Assembly: GCA_002419055.1 (NCBI GenBank)
Contig: DIFI01000011.1
Span: 1 to 55,021, forward strand
Source: Peptococcaceae bacterium UBA5752
Lineage (GTDB): Bacteria > Bacillota > Dehalobacteriia > UBA4068
Direction of reading: 5' to 3'
DNA length: 55,021 nt
The position numbers and the translations under genes are program-made. Positions 1 through 8,609 of the stretch are shown in pieces. Position 1 is the stretch's first letter. Each line of letters opens with the position of its first letter. Under the pieces are notes generated by a model that was not told the origin of the DNA, did not search any database, and saw only the letters and a program-made list of their open reading frames with translations.

Positions 1-5
1 TGTTT

Positions 6-81
6 GGGCCATTAGCTCAGTTGGTAGAGCACCTGACTCTTAATCAGGGTGTCCCGGGTTCGAGCCCCTGATGGCCCACCA
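6..81 (+). tRNA. tRNA-Lys (CTT anticodon)
   Basis: A full 76-nt cloverleaf is visible. The acceptor stem GGGCCAT (6-12) pairs with ATGGCCC (71-77), followed by discriminator A78 and an encoded CCA (79-81). The anticodon loop CTCTTAA gives anticodon CTT, which reads AAG (Lys). The D loop AGTTGGTAGA and the T loop GGTTCGAGC are standard. It stands alone at the window edge and is followed at once by its own terminator; an upstream partner outside the window cannot be excluded. Confidence 0.97.
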
Positions 82-85
82 GAAT

Positions 86-135
86 AAAAACACCTGCTAC
101 GCAACAGTTATATTGTTGACGGGCGGGTGTTTTTT
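86..135 (+). terminator. Rho-independent terminator of tRNA-Lys
   Basis: CACCTGC (91-97) pairs with GCGGGTG (123-129) through one G-T wobble. An inner CAACA/TTGTTG helix (102-106 with 114-119) extends the stem. A run of six T follows at 130-135. It lies ten bases after the tRNA CCA end. Confidence 0.85.
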
Positions 136-341
136 ATACCCTATATTACCTCAATAATGTCCATAATTAGTCGCAAAACGCGAGAATTCCGCCGCTAAAG
201 GTATAAAACATCTTGATCTGTGGTTTTTACCGCTTATTTATAGTCAAGTAGGAAAAATGAAACACGAATAGAATAATGTATTGAGTATTATTGAGTCCGT
301 TTATAGGGGTTATCTACTGCCCCGTTGAAAGGAGAAATAAG

Positions 342-878
342 GTGAAAAAAGCAGCAGTAATTTATTGGTCTCAAACCGGAAACACACAAAAGGTAGCATT
401 AAGTATCCAAAAAGGCTTGGAAGACGGTGGCATACAAGCTTCTCTATATAAAGTAGCAGAAACCGAGAACTTAGATTTTTATGATTTTGACCTAATTTGT
501 CTGGGCATGCCATCTATAAATTGGCATCCTCCCAAACAGGTGGAAGAATATTTAAAAGGCATGTTTCAACGGTATAAAAAAGAAGACAGGGTCAAAGTTA
601 ATGCACCGATTTTGCCCGGGAAAAATGCTTTGATATTTTGCACATATTCCGGTCCGCATACGGGGATCAGGGAAGCGATCCCGGTTGGGAAATACGTTGG
701 ACAGTTTTTTGAACACTTTGGATTTACTGTAGTCGATGAATGGTATATCTTGAGTGAATTTTATGGTTCTGAAGAAAACAATACGATGGGAAGGATGGGA
801 AACATTAAAGGACTCCCCAATATTGAAGACCTTGAAAGGATCAAGGATAGCGCCAAAAATCTTGCCCAGCGCTTATAA
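342..878 (+). CDS. Flavodoxin-family protein
   Basis: The protein is 178 aa. It opens KKAAVIYWSQTGNT, a flavodoxin beta-strand followed by the phosphate-binding loop S/T-x-T-G-N-T that holds the FMN phosphate. Further on, a GPHTGIREAIPVG segment lies where flavodoxins carry the loop around the isoalloxazine ring. The GTG at 342 is chosen because AAAGGAG (328-334) lies seven bases upstream; a longer in-frame reading from 291 has no ribosome site and adds 17 residues not seen in flavodoxins. The likely role is low-potential electron transfer or an FMN-dependent reductase partner; the substrate cannot be told. It is a single-gene unit between the tRNA terminator and a bidirectional hairpin. Confidence 0.8.
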   Translation: MKKAAVIYWSQTGNTQKVALSIQKGLEDGGIQASLYKVAETENLDFYDFDLICLGMPSINWHPPKQVEEYLKGMFQRYKKEDRVKVNAPILPGKNALIFCTYSGPHTGIREAIPVGKYVGQFFEHFGFTVVDEWYILSEFYGSEENNTMGRMGNIKGLPNIEDLERIKDSAKNLAQRL

Positions 879-894
879 AGTTTAGTATATATTA

Positions 895-929
895 AAAAGA
901 GCCTCCTGCAAATTACAGGAGGCTCTTTT
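895..929. terminator. Bidirectional terminator between flavodoxin and nadC
   Basis: AAAAGAGCCTCCTG (895-908) pairs perfectly with CAGGAGGCTCTTTT (916-929) around a 7-base loop. A-rich and T-rich ends on both sides let it serve the plus-strand flavodoxin and the minus-strand nad operon. Confidence 0.88.
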
Positions 930-960
930 CAATATAAAATCCCTAACCCTTGATAAGTAT

Positions 961-1797
961 TTAATAACTAAACTTTAAGCTGATATCAAGAGCCTTAACG
1001 CTGTGAGTTAACGCACCAATCGAAATTATATTAACACCAGTCTTAGCAACGATAAGCAAATCCCTATCACCCATATTACCGGAGGCCTCAACCAACGCCG
1101 CACCGTTGATCATTTTAACCGCTTTTGTCATATTCTCTATTGACATATTATCGAGCATAATAATATCTGCCTGACAAGCCAAAGCTTCGTTGATCATCTC
1201 GAAATTCTCAACTTCGACTTCGATTTTCAATGTATGAGGGGCATTTTTTCTTGCTGCAGTAACAGCAGCAGTAATACCGCCCGCTGCTGCGATATGATTA
1301 TCTTTGATCAATATGCCATCAGAAAGATTGTAACGGTGGTTTGTGCCACTGCCCATTTTAACGGCATATTTCTCCAATACTCTCAGTCCTGGAGTGGTTT
1401 TTCTGGTATCAGTGATAACTGAGTTTGTACCTTTGACTGCCGCAACAGCTTGGTTTGTGCGCGTGGCAATGCCGGACATCCTTTGTAGGAAGTTTAACGC
1501 CACACGCTCTCCTGACAAAATACTTTGAGCATTGCCGGATACTTCGGCAATGACATCACCTTTATAAAACGATGCGCCATCTTCAATAATAGTGTTCATC
1601 ATTATTGTACAATCGACGATCTCGAAAACGCGTTTTGCAACATCGATACCGCATAAAACACCGTTCTCTTTGGCTATAAACCGTCCTTTGATTTCCTTTG
1701 TCGGGGGTATTGTAGAAAGCGTAGTGATATCTCCAGTGCCGATATCTTCGGTCAAAGCCTTCTTGATAATATCATCAATCAATAACATATTAAACAT
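961..1797 (-). CDS. nadC: Nicotinate-nucleotide pyrophosphorylase (quinolinate phosphoribosyltransferase)
   Basis: The enzyme joins quinolinate with PRPP, releasing CO2 and pyrophosphate, to give nicotinate mononucleotide: the third step of de novo NAD synthesis. The 278 aa length is normal. Family signatures are present: TRKTTPGLR (131-139) and HRYNLSDGILIKDNH (154-168), which supply the basic substrate-binding residues, and a downstream IMLDNM strand. The ATG at 1797 is preferred over the ATG at 1788 because AAAGGA lies upstream in the end of nadB. The nadB stop lies 2 bp away, so translation is probably coupled. It is the last gene of nadA-nadB-nadC and ends at the bidirectional hairpin 895-929. 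Confidence 0.96.
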   Translation of the reverse strand: MFNMLLIDDIIKKALTEDIGTGDITTLSTIPPTKEIKGRFIAKENGVLCGIDVAKRVFEIVDCTIMMNTIIEDGASFYKGDVIAEVSGNAQSILSGERVALNFLQRMSGIATRTNQAVAAVKGTNSVITDTRKTTPGLRVLEKYAVKMGSGTNHRYNLSDGILIKDNHIAAAGGITAAVTAARKNAPHTLKIEVEVENFEMINEALACQADIIMLDNMSIENMTKAVKMINGAALVEASGNMGDRDLLIVAKTGVNIISIGALTHSVKALDISLKFSY

Positions 1798-1799
1798 AG

Positions 1800-3341
1800 C
1801 TATTCATCCTTTATCTCATCGCTTCTGAAATGTGCGCCAACGCTCTTTTTCCTGCTGATAGCAGCATTTAATATAGCAACTGCGACTGTTGACATATTCA
1901 GTGTTTCAACTTCGCTGATGCTTTCCAATTCTGCAGCAGCCAAGATATCATAGTAGTTGCTGATTTCCTCAAGAGCTGCTGTCATATCAACGCGGTTGCG
2001 GATAATTCCGCACCTTTTAGTCATAGCATCCCTGATATTAAAGCGAGTCGTAGAGATATCCAATTCATTTCTATTTAAATTAGTATTATAATAATCCGGT
2101 TTTGATATATTTCTGAGGCAGATATCTTTAGCCGAACGTCTGCCAAATACCAGGCATTCAAGCAAAGAGTTACTGGCAAGACGGTTTGCGCCATGGATAC
2201 CAGTAGACGCACTTTCCCCGCAAGCATATAAACCGGTAATGTTAGTTCTGCCGTTAGTATCTGTCTTAATACCTCCCATAAAATAATGTTGGACAGGTAT
2301 TACCGGAATCCAGTTTACCGCGATGTCAATATCCCGTTTCATACATTCTCCGTAAATAGTCGGGAAGCGTTTCTTTAAGAAATCCCTTGATTTATGGGTA
2401 ATATCAAGATAGATGTTGGGCAAATTGTGTGTTTTCATTTCCATAACGATTGCGCGCGAAACAATATCGCGCGGAGCAAGGTCAGCCAAGGGATGGACAT
2501 TTTTCATAAATGCCTCACCATTTCTATTGCGTAAAACTGCTCCTTCTCCGCGCAGGGCTTCGGATATAAGAAAATATCTGCCGTTTGTACCGGGATGAAT
2601 CAATGACGTCGGATGGAATTGTACAAATTCCATTCTTTCAACCACTGCACCGGCTCGCATAGCTGCTGCAATCCCATCACCAGTCGCACTAAGAGCATTG
2701 GTACTGTTACGAAAGATTCTGCCGATGCCTCCCGAGGCTAAAATAACATTGGAAGTATTTATCCTTAAATATTTATTGTCTGTATCCATCATAATAACTG
2801 CGCAAACACAGTTATCACAGTCAGTTAGAATATCCGTCAGTGCATAATTATCATACATATGCAAATTTTCTCTTTCCGCAACTCGCGCTAACAGTGTTTT
2901 GGTAATATTTAGACCTGTAGCATCACCGTTACAGTGCAAAATCCGCCGGCAGCTGTGAGCTCCTTCCCTGGTAATAGCCAGTTCTCCGCTTTCATCAATA
3001 TCAAAAGGTACACCCAATTTCATCAGATTTTTAATGTCACCGGGGCCTTCTCTAACCAGATCATTAACTGCATTGATATCACATAGTCCTGCTCCTGCTA
3101 CTAGAGTATCCTCTATATGTTTTTCGGGACTATCTTCCATCAATGTAACAGCCGCGATACCACCTTGAGCATGGATAGAATTGGAATTATCTTCGCCGCC
3201 TTTATAGAAAACAGCACATTTTAGTGAACTATCAATATTCAGCGCAGAATAAAGTCCTGCTACTCCGCTGCCTACAATTACAACATCAAAATCTATGTGC
3301 GACAAAGAGTCTAAATTTCCGTTAAAAATAAATTTTCTCAA
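1800..3341 (-). CDS. nadB: L-aspartate oxidase
   Basis: This FAD enzyme oxidises L-aspartate to iminoaspartate, the substrate of NadA. In anaerobes fumarate or another acceptor replaces oxygen. At 513 aa it has the FAD dinucleotide fold GSGVAGL (24-30), SNSIHAQGGIAA (53-64), FVQFHPT (239-245), PVQHYFMGG (349-357) and the HGANRLASNSLLE signature (383-395), all typical of the succinate dehydrogenase/fumarate reductase flavoprotein superfamily. The start is a TTG at 3341 with AAAGGAG eight bases upstream. It lies between nadA and nadC in the same operon. Confidence 0.96.
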   Translation of the reverse strand: MRKFIFNGNLDSLSHIDFDVVIVGSGVAGLYSALNIDSSLKCAVFYKGGEDNSNSIHAQGGIAAVTLMEDSPEKHIEDTLVAGAGLCDINAVNDLVREGPGDIKNLMKLGVPFDIDESGELAITREGAHSCRRILHCNGDATGLNITKTLLARVAERENLHMYDNYALTDILTDCDNCVCAVIMMDTDNKYLRINTSNVILASGGIGRIFRNSTNALSATGDGIAAAMRAGAVVERMEFVQFHPTSLIHPGTNGRYFLISEALRGEGAVLRNRNGEAFMKNVHPLADLAPRDIVSRAIVMEMKTHNLPNIYLDITHKSRDFLKKRFPTIYGECMKRDIDIAVNWIPVIPVQHYFMGGIKTDTNGRTNITGLYACGESASTGIHGANRLASNSLLECLVFGRRSAKDICLRNISKPDYYNTNLNRNELDISTTRFNIRDAMTKRCGIIRNRVDMTAALEEISNYYDILAAAELESISEVETLNMSTVAVAILNAAISRKKSVGAHFRSDEIKDE

Positions 3342-3366
3342 AGTTAAGTCTCCTTTATTATAATGT

Positions 3367-4269
3367 CTAAAGTGTCAGCATTCTTTCTAAGCTATTTACC
3401 GCTTTATTAATAATTATCTCGTTTAGAATTACTTCATAACTCATTGTTTCAAGTGAGAATAACAAATCCGCTAAAGTAATTTTTTTCATATCTGGACAGA
3501 TAGAGTTTCCTGCAAGCATATGGAATACTTTACTCGGATTTTTCTCTTTTAATTTAATTAAGACTCCCTCTTCAGTACCGATAATAAATTCCTGTTTGTT
3601 CGAATCTGATGCGTAATTAATGATTTGTGAGGTGCTGCCAACAAAATCAGCTTGCTTAATTACATTGGGCGGGCATTCCGGATGAACTAATATTTCTACA
3701 TTGGGATATGCCATTTTTGCCCGGGTAATATTATCGGTGGTAATTCTATCATGGATCGGACAATAGCCATCGAAGAAGTAGAATTTTTTCTCCGGCACAA
3801 AACTGGCCACATAACTGCCAAGATTTTTATCCGGAACGAAAATTATCTCATTAGCCTTTACGCTTTTGACAACTTTAACCGCATTCGCGGAGGTACAACA
3901 AATATCACATTCAGCCTTAACCTCAGCGGTCGAATTAACATAGGTCACTACTGCTGCATTGGGGTGTGCGGCTCTTAGATTTTTAACGTCCTCGGCTTGT
4001 ACCATATTGGCCATGGCACAACCTGCTTCTTTTACAGGGATTAGTACTTTTTTGGCAGGACTCAGAATTTTGGCGCTTTCCGCCATAAAATAAACACCAC
4101 AAAAAACTATTATTTCAGCATCAGATTGCTTTGCTTTTTTCGACAATTCTAAAGAATCACCAATAAAATCAGCTATCTGTTGTATTTCCTCAATTTGATA
4201 ATAATGCGCCAAAATTATCGCATTTTGTTCTTTTTTAAGTTTATTTATTCTATTTATTATATCTGACAA
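3367..4269 (-). CDS. nadA: Quinolinate synthase A
   Basis: NadA condenses iminoaspartate with dihydroxyacetone phosphate to quinolinate using a [4Fe-4S] cluster. I choose the TTG at 4269: AAAGGGGG lies about ten bases upstream, and the protein then begins just before INRINKLKKEQNAIILAHYYQ, as NadA proteins do. The upstream in-frame codons back to 4305 have no ribosome site. This gives 300 aa. Three cysteines in family positions, about 84 (GCAMAN), 170 (GYCPIH) and 258 (SICPDMKK), fit the cluster ligands of short Thermotoga-type NadA. It is the first gene of the operon, behind a sigma-A promoter. Confidence 0.95.
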   Translation of the reverse strand: MSDIINRINKLKKEQNAIILAHYYQIEEIQQIADFIGDSLELSKKAKQSDAEIIVFCGVYFMAESAKILSPAKKVLIPVKEAGCAMANMVQAEDVKNLRAAHPNAAVVTYVNSTAEVKAECDICCTSANAVKVVKSVKANEIIFVPDKNLGSYVASFVPEKKFYFFDGYCPIHDRITTDNITRAKMAYPNVEILVHPECPPNVIKQADFVGSTSQIINYASDSNKQEFIIGTEEGVLIKLKEKNPSKVFHMLAGNSICPDMKKITLADLLFSLETMSYEVILNEIIINKAVNSLERMLTL

Positions 4270-4358
4270 AACAGTACATCCCCCTTTATTATCAAGCATA
4301 ACCAATCAAAAACTAAATAATCATTATAATTTTTCTAAAATCCGCATTACATATTTTA

Positions 4359-4382
4359 AAAATGCATATAGATAGGCATTTT
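4359..4382. promoter_or_regulatory. Second dyad at the predicted nad transcription start
   Basis: AAAATGC (4359-4365) mirrors GCATTTT (4376-4382) across a 10-bp centre. It abuts the predicted start site and could be a second operator or a leader hairpin. Confidence 0.35.
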
Positions 4383-4388
4383 GTTTTT

Positions 4389-4417
4389 GTTATACCATAT
4401 TTAATCTAATCTGTCAA
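4389..4417 (-). promoter_or_regulatory. Sigma-A promoter of nadABC
   Basis: On the minus strand a perfect -35 TTGACA (4417-4412) is followed after 17 bp by -10 TATAAC (4394-4389). Transcription would start near 4382, leaving a ~110-nt leader before nadA. Confidence 0.8.
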
Positions 4418-4424
4418 AGATTAG
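4406..4424. promoter_or_regulatory. Candidate operator overlapping the nad -35 box
   Basis: CTAATCT (4406-4412) and AGATTAG (4418-4424) form a perfect 7-bp dyad with a 5-bp centre. It covers the -35 hexamer, the usual place for a repressor of NAD synthesis. The regulator is not in the window and I do not assign it to a known motif. Confidence 0.45.
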
Positions 4425-4488
4425 CAAAATAGTTAAATATTTGTATTTTAAAGTTTAAATATAGTCAATCTTAATATATTAAAACAAC

Positions 4489-4550
4489 ATCTTAAATAAT
4501 ATACAAAAAAGAGGGCTAATTAGCCCTCTTTTTTGTATATTATTTAAGAT
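4489..4550. terminator. 62-bp perfect palindromic terminator after nspC
   Basis: Bases 4489-4519 and 4520-4550 are exact reverse complements. The core GAGGGCTAATTAGCCCTC is flanked by A6 and T6 runs, so it terminates the polyamine operon on the minus strand and could stop plus-strand transcription too. The nspC stop codon (4546-4544) lies inside one arm. Confidence 0.9.
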
Positions 4551-5671
4551 AATCTCATTTTAAAGTCCTCATAATCAAACTCTCTGACAATGTTACAATT
4601 CCCATCTTGCTGTCGAACAGCAATTGCAGGCAATTTCATGCCGTTAAAAGTATTGTTTTTGACCATAGTATAGATTGCCATATCCTCGAAAACCAACCGA
4701 TCACCGGGTTTTAGCGAAAAGCCAAATGAATAGTCTCCTATTATATCCCCTGCCAAACAGGTAGGACCCGCTAAACGATATGTATATTTTTTTTCACCAA
4801 TCAAACCGGAATTTTGTAGCGGCGGACGATAGGGCATTTCCAAAACATCAGGCATATGGCACGCAGCAGAAGTATCCAAAATAGCGATATCAATACCGTT
4901 ATGAAGCGTATCCAAGACAGTTGTAAGCAAATAACCGGCATTAAGAGCTACCGCTTCTCCAGGTTCAATATAGACCTGCAAGCCATAGCGGTCTTGCATT
5001 TTCTTAATACAATTTTCAAGTGTAATCATATCATAATCGGCACGAGTAATATGATGCCCACCGCCAAAGTTGATCCACTTCATCTTCTTTAACCAAGACC
5101 CCCATTTGTCTTCGACAACGGCCAAAGTCTCAGCCAGTGCATCGGCATTTTGCTGACACAAGGTATGAAAGTGGAGTCCTTCTACTTCATCTAAACTATC
5201 GGGACAAAAGTTCTCGTATGTGATCCCTAATCGCGAATAAGGAGCACAGGGGTCATAAATTTGATGTCCTTCTTGAGTAGAATGCGCAGGATTAATCCTT
5301 AAGCCTACGCTTGCACCGGCTCCTAACGCTCGCCTTCCAAATTTTTCTAATTGAGCAAAAGAATTGAATACGATATGATCACAAAGGGAAGCTATCTCGT
5401 TAAACTCATCATCACGATAGGCAGCCGCAAAAACATGGTTTTCCTTGCCCATCTGCTCTGCCCCAAGTTTTGCCTCATAAAGCCCACTAGCGGCAGTACC
5501 ACTAAGATACTTAGATATCAGCGGATACAGAGTATACACAGAAAACGCTTTCTGTGCAAGCAATATCTTACAGCCGCTGCGATCCATCAAACCGTTGAGT
5601 ATTTCCAGGTTATGAATCAGCCGTTGTTGATCAACAAGATAGCAAGGAGTAGGTAATTGTTCTAATTTCAT
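4544..5671 (-). CDS. nspC: Carboxynorspermidine/carboxyspermidine decarboxylase
   Basis: This PLP enzyme decarboxylates carboxyspermidine or carboxynorspermidine to the free triamine. At 375 aa it matches the alanine racemase-fold decarboxylase family. KILLAQKAFS holds the expected PLP lysine (Lys41); EGLHFHTLC and INFGGGHHI, followed by YIEPGEAV, are the PLP-phosphate and active-site loops of NspC. The ATG at 5671 directly follows the TAA of the synthase gene (5674-5672), so the two reactions are coupled at translation. Since SpeB makes putrescine just upstream, spermidine is the likely product rather than norspermidine. Its stop codon lies inside the terminator palindrome. Confidence 0.93.
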   Translation of the reverse strand: MKLEQLPTPCYLVDQQRLIHNLEILNGLMDRSGCKILLAQKAFSVYTLYPLISKYLSGTAASGLYEAKLGAEQMGKENHVFAAAYRDDEFNEIASLCDHIVFNSFAQLEKFGRRALGAGASVGLRINPAHSTQEGHQIYDPCAPYSRLGITYENFCPDSLDEVEGLHFHTLCQQNADALAETLAVVEDKWGSWLKKMKWINFGGGHHITRADYDMITLENCIKKMQDRYGLQVYIEPGEAVALNAGYLLTTVLDTLHNGIDIAILDTSAACHMPDVLEMPYRPPLQNSGLIGEKKYTYRLAGPTCLAGDIIGDYSFGFSLKPGDRLVFEDMAIYTMVKNNTFNGMKLPAIAVRQQDGNCNIVREFDYEDFKMRLS

Positions 5672-6874
5672 TTAATCTACCAACTTTGGAGAGTAATCAA
5701 TTTGCCAAGGCAATCCCCATTTGTTTAATGCATCCATAAATGGATCTGGATCGAAATTCTCTATATTATGTACACCGGGTTTATCCCAGGTACCGCTAAG
5801 TAACATCATCGCTCCGATCATTGCCGGTACGCCGCAGGTATATGATACTGCCTGAGAACCCACCTCAAGGTAGCATTGCTGATGATCGCAGGTATTATAG
5901 ATATAAAGATCTTTGGGTTTTCCATCTTTTTTGCCGCTAAAGATACAACCGATATTTGTCTTGCCTTTAGTACAAGGTCCCAGCGACGCAGGATCGGGCA
6001 GCACAGCCTTCAAAAACTGCAGCGGCACAATTTCTTTGCCTTGATAAATAATCGGTTCTATCGAAGTCATGCCAGCATTTTCTAAACATTGAAGGTGCGT
6101 TAAATAGCTTTGACTAAAAGTCATAAAGAAACGGATACGTTTAATCCCCGATATATTCTTTGCCAGCGATTCCAGCTCTTCGTGATGCAGTAAATATATA
6201 TCTTTTTCGCCGACTTCGGGAAAATTATAAACCTTTTTGATTTCCATTGGTTTAGTCTCTACCCATTGGCCGTTTTCCCAGTAACAACCATTGGCTGATA
6301 CTTCGCGAATGTTGATCTCGGGATTGAAATTGGTAGCAAACGGATAGCCGTTAATCCCTGCATTACAATCGAGTATATCAATATAATTGATTTCATCAAA
6401 GAAATGCTTGATAGCATAAGCGGCATAAACGCCGGTTACGCCGGGGTCAAATCCGCTGCCCAGCAAAGCTGTTATACCGGCATTTTTAAATCTTTCATGA
6501 TAGGCCCACTGCCATTTATATTCAAATTTTGCTTCATCCTCCGGCTCATAGTTTGCCGTATCAACATAATGGGTATGAGTTGCCAAACAAGCCTCCATTA
6601 TTGTCAGATCCTGATACGGCAATGCCAGATTTAAAACTACCTGCGGTTTATATTTATTAATCAGCATTATTAACTGGTCTATATCGTTGGCGTTGACCTG
6701 TGCAGTACTAATTCTCGTGGCAGTGCTACCCGCAAGTTTTTCTTTTAAGGCATCGCATTTATGTTTTGTTTTGCTGGCAATACAGATTTCTTGAAAAACA
6801 TCGGAGTTTTGACAACATTTACAAATAGCAACGCTAGCTACTCCACCACATCCGATTATTAATAGTTTCCCCAT
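5672..6874 (-). CDS. Carboxynorspermidine/carboxyspermidine synthase (saccharopine dehydrogenase family)
   Basis: The enzyme reductively condenses L-aspartate beta-semialdehyde with putrescine (or diaminopropane) using NADPH. The 400 aa protein opens with a Rossmann fold, LLIIGCGGVASVA, and continues with VVLNLALPYQDLTIMEACL and the GSGFDPGVTGVYAAYA segment typical of this LYS9-like family. GAGG lies eight bases before the ATG. Its place between speB and nspC supports carboxyspermidine synthesis. Plain saccharopine dehydrogenase is unlikely given the neighbours. Confidence 0.92.
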   Translation of the reverse strand: MGKLLIIGCGGVASVAICKCCQNSDVFQEICIASKTKHKCDALKEKLAGSTATRISTAQVNANDIDQLIMLINKYKPQVVLNLALPYQDLTIMEACLATHTHYVDTANYEPEDEAKFEYKWQWAYHERFKNAGITALLGSGFDPGVTGVYAAYAIKHFFDEINYIDILDCNAGINGYPFATNFNPEINIREVSANGCYWENGQWVETKPMEIKKVYNFPEVGEKDIYLLHHEELESLAKNISGIKRIRFFMTFSQSYLTHLQCLENAGMTSIEPIIYQGKEIVPLQFLKAVLPDPASLGPCTKGKTNIGCIFSGKKDGKPKDLYIYNTCDHQQCYLEVGSQAVSYTCGVPAMIGAMMLLSGTWDKPGVHNIENFDPDPFMDALNKWGLPWQIDYSPKLVD

Positions 6875-6891
6875 TTAATTTTCCTCGAATA

Positions 6892-6925
6892 AGTTATTTT
6901 ATAAACATAGTTATTTTATAAACAT
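6892..6925. repeat. Exact 17-bp tandem duplication at the speB 3' end
   Basis: AGTTATTTTATAAACAT occurs twice in direct contact (6892-6908 and 6909-6925). The second copy holds the last codons and stop of speB, so the gene end was duplicated into the 41-bp gap before the next gene. Confidence 0.9.
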
Positions 6926-7764
6926 AATAGAAGTTCACGTACTATCTTACATGCTGTAGAAGTCGAAACACCGCTGGGATCATAATCCGGAGATAATTCT
7001 GTGACATCACAGCCAACGATATTTAAACCTTTACAGACTTTAAAAACTGCATCTAATAATTGTGCAAAGCTAACTCCGCCTGCTTCGGGAGTACCGGTTC
7101 CGGACATAATTGAAGGATCAAGCACATCAAGATCAAGCGTAAAGTATACGGGTTTCCCCTCAAGAGCTGCAACTATATCTTCTAATCCCTCAAAATCATA
7201 CTTACGGGTAGATACATGGTTTTTACCCCAAAGAAACTCTTCCCTGTCTCCGGAACGGATGCCAAACTGGAAAATCCGTCCATCGCCGATCATATCCCAA
7301 CAACGCCGCAGCACACATGCATGAGATAGCTGGGTGCCGAGAAAACTATCCCTTAGATCGGCGTGAGCATCAAAATGAATAATGTGCAAATCAGGATATC
7401 GTTTGGCAACCGCCTCTACTGCCCCAACCGTAACAAGATGTTCTCCACCCAACATCAACGGTATTTTACCGTCATTCAGTATTGTCTCAGTCCTTTCGCG
7501 GATCGCCGTCAAAGAAAGCTGATTATCACCAAAACAAAGCTCCAGATCTCCGCTATCAAATACCGATATTTCCGAGATATCTTTATCTAAATATGGGCTG
7601 TAGGTTTCTAAACCAATTGATTCACTTCTAATAGCTCTGCTGCCAAAACGGCATCCTGGACGGTATGATGTAGTAGAATCAAACGGCGCTCCAAATATGA
7701 CTACCTTAGAATCTTCGTACTCAGCATCACACTTGAGAAATACTTCAATATTCTTTTTCAACAT
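6916..7764 (-). CDS. speB: Agmatinase (ureohydrolase)
   Basis: SpeB splits agmatine into putrescine and urea with a dinuclear Mn centre. The 282 aa protein carries the arginase-family metal motifs GGEH (106-109), FDAHADLR (131-138) and DLDVLDP (211-217). The ATG at 7764 lies inside the end of speE (20-bp overlap), with AGGAG ten bases upstream. Because SpeE precedes it, it could also act on N1-aminopropylagmatine as in some thermophiles; sequence alone does not settle this. Confidence 0.93.
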   Translation of the reverse strand: MLKKNIEVFLKCDAEYEDSKVVIFGAPFDSTTSYRPGCRFGSRAIRSESIGLETYSPYLDKDISEISVFDSGDLELCFGDNQLSLTAIRERTETILNDGKIPLMLGGEHLVTVGAVEAVAKRYPDLHIIHFDAHADLRDSFLGTQLSHACVLRRCWDMIGDGRIFQFGIRSGDREEFLWGKNHVSTRKYDFEGLEDIVAALEGKPVYFTLDLDVLDPSIMSGTGTPEAGGVSFAQLLDAVFKVCKGLNIVGCDVTELSPDYDPSGVSTSTACKIVRELLLCL

Positions 7765-8605
7765 TTTCTAAAAACTCCTCTACATAAGCCGGAAGTGCAA
7801 AAGCGCCGGTGTGCAATCGCGTCGTGTAATATCGTGTTTTAATCCCTCGCTTATTCCATGCAGCAGCATCCAAATCGTGTACCGGGTGATAATTTTTTGA
7901 GGCAAAACCAAACAGCCAATGGCCAGACGGATAGGTTGGAATATGAGCCTGATAGATACGACTGATAGGGAAATTTACAATAATGTGTTTATGCGCCAGT
8001 TGACAAGCTTTGGCATCCTCTGTATAGAATGGGCTTTCATGCTGGTTGACCATAATGCCATCATCATGCAGAGCTTTATAGCAATTGCCATAGAACTCTC
8101 TGGTAAACAAGCCTTCCCCAGGACCGAAAGGATCCGTGGAATCAACGATAATCAAATCATAGGTATCCTGCTTAGAACGCATAAATTTTAAACCGTCTTC
8201 AAAGTAAATATTAACCCGGGGATCATCTAACTTACAGGCTGTCTGCGGCAGATACTTTTTGCAGACTTCGACAACCATAGGATCAATCTCCGCAATATCA
8301 ATTTGCTTAATCGAATCATAGCGTGTCAGCTCACGAATGACTCCTCCGTCTCCACCACCTATTACTAAAGCCCGTTCAACAGAGGGATGTACTGCCATCG
8401 GTACATGAGTCATCATCTCATGATAAATAAATTCATCCTTTTCAGTCAGCATAATATAACCATCCAAAGTCAGAAACCGCCCAAATTCCTTTGTCTCAAA
8501 GACGTCTATTCTTTGAAAGTCACTCTGACCGTTGAAAAGCTGTCGCTCTACCCTTATAGATAACTTTACATTGGGCGTATGTCGCTCGGAAAACCATAAT
8601 TCCAC
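7745..8605 (-). CDS. speE: Spermidine synthase (aminopropyltransferase)
   Basis: SpeE moves an aminopropyl group from decarboxylated SAM to putrescine or a related amine. The 286 aa protein has YHEMMTHVP (61-69), the nucleotide loop GGGDGG (83-88) and the catalytic DSTDP (155-159). The start is GTG at 8605 with GAGGAG nine bases upstream; speA ends 4 bp before. No SAM decarboxylase (SpeD) is in the window, so its donor must come from elsewhere. This is odd beside a complete aspartate-semialdehyde route to spermidine. Confidence 0.94.
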   Translation of the reverse strand: MELWFSERHTPNVKLSIRVERQLFNGQSDFQRIDVFETKEFGRFLTLDGYIMLTEKDEFIYHEMMTHVPMAVHPSVERALVIGGGDGGVIRELTRYDSIKQIDIAEIDPMVVEVCKKYLPQTACKLDDPRVNIYFEDGLKFMRSKQDTYDLIIVDSTDPFGPGEGLFTREFYGNCYKALHDDGIMVNQHESPFYTEDAKACQLAHKHIIVNFPISRIYQAHIPTYPSGHWLFGFASKNYHPVHDLDAAAWNKRGIKTRYYTTRLHTGAFALPAYVEEFLENVEKEY

Positions 8606-8609
8606 TATC

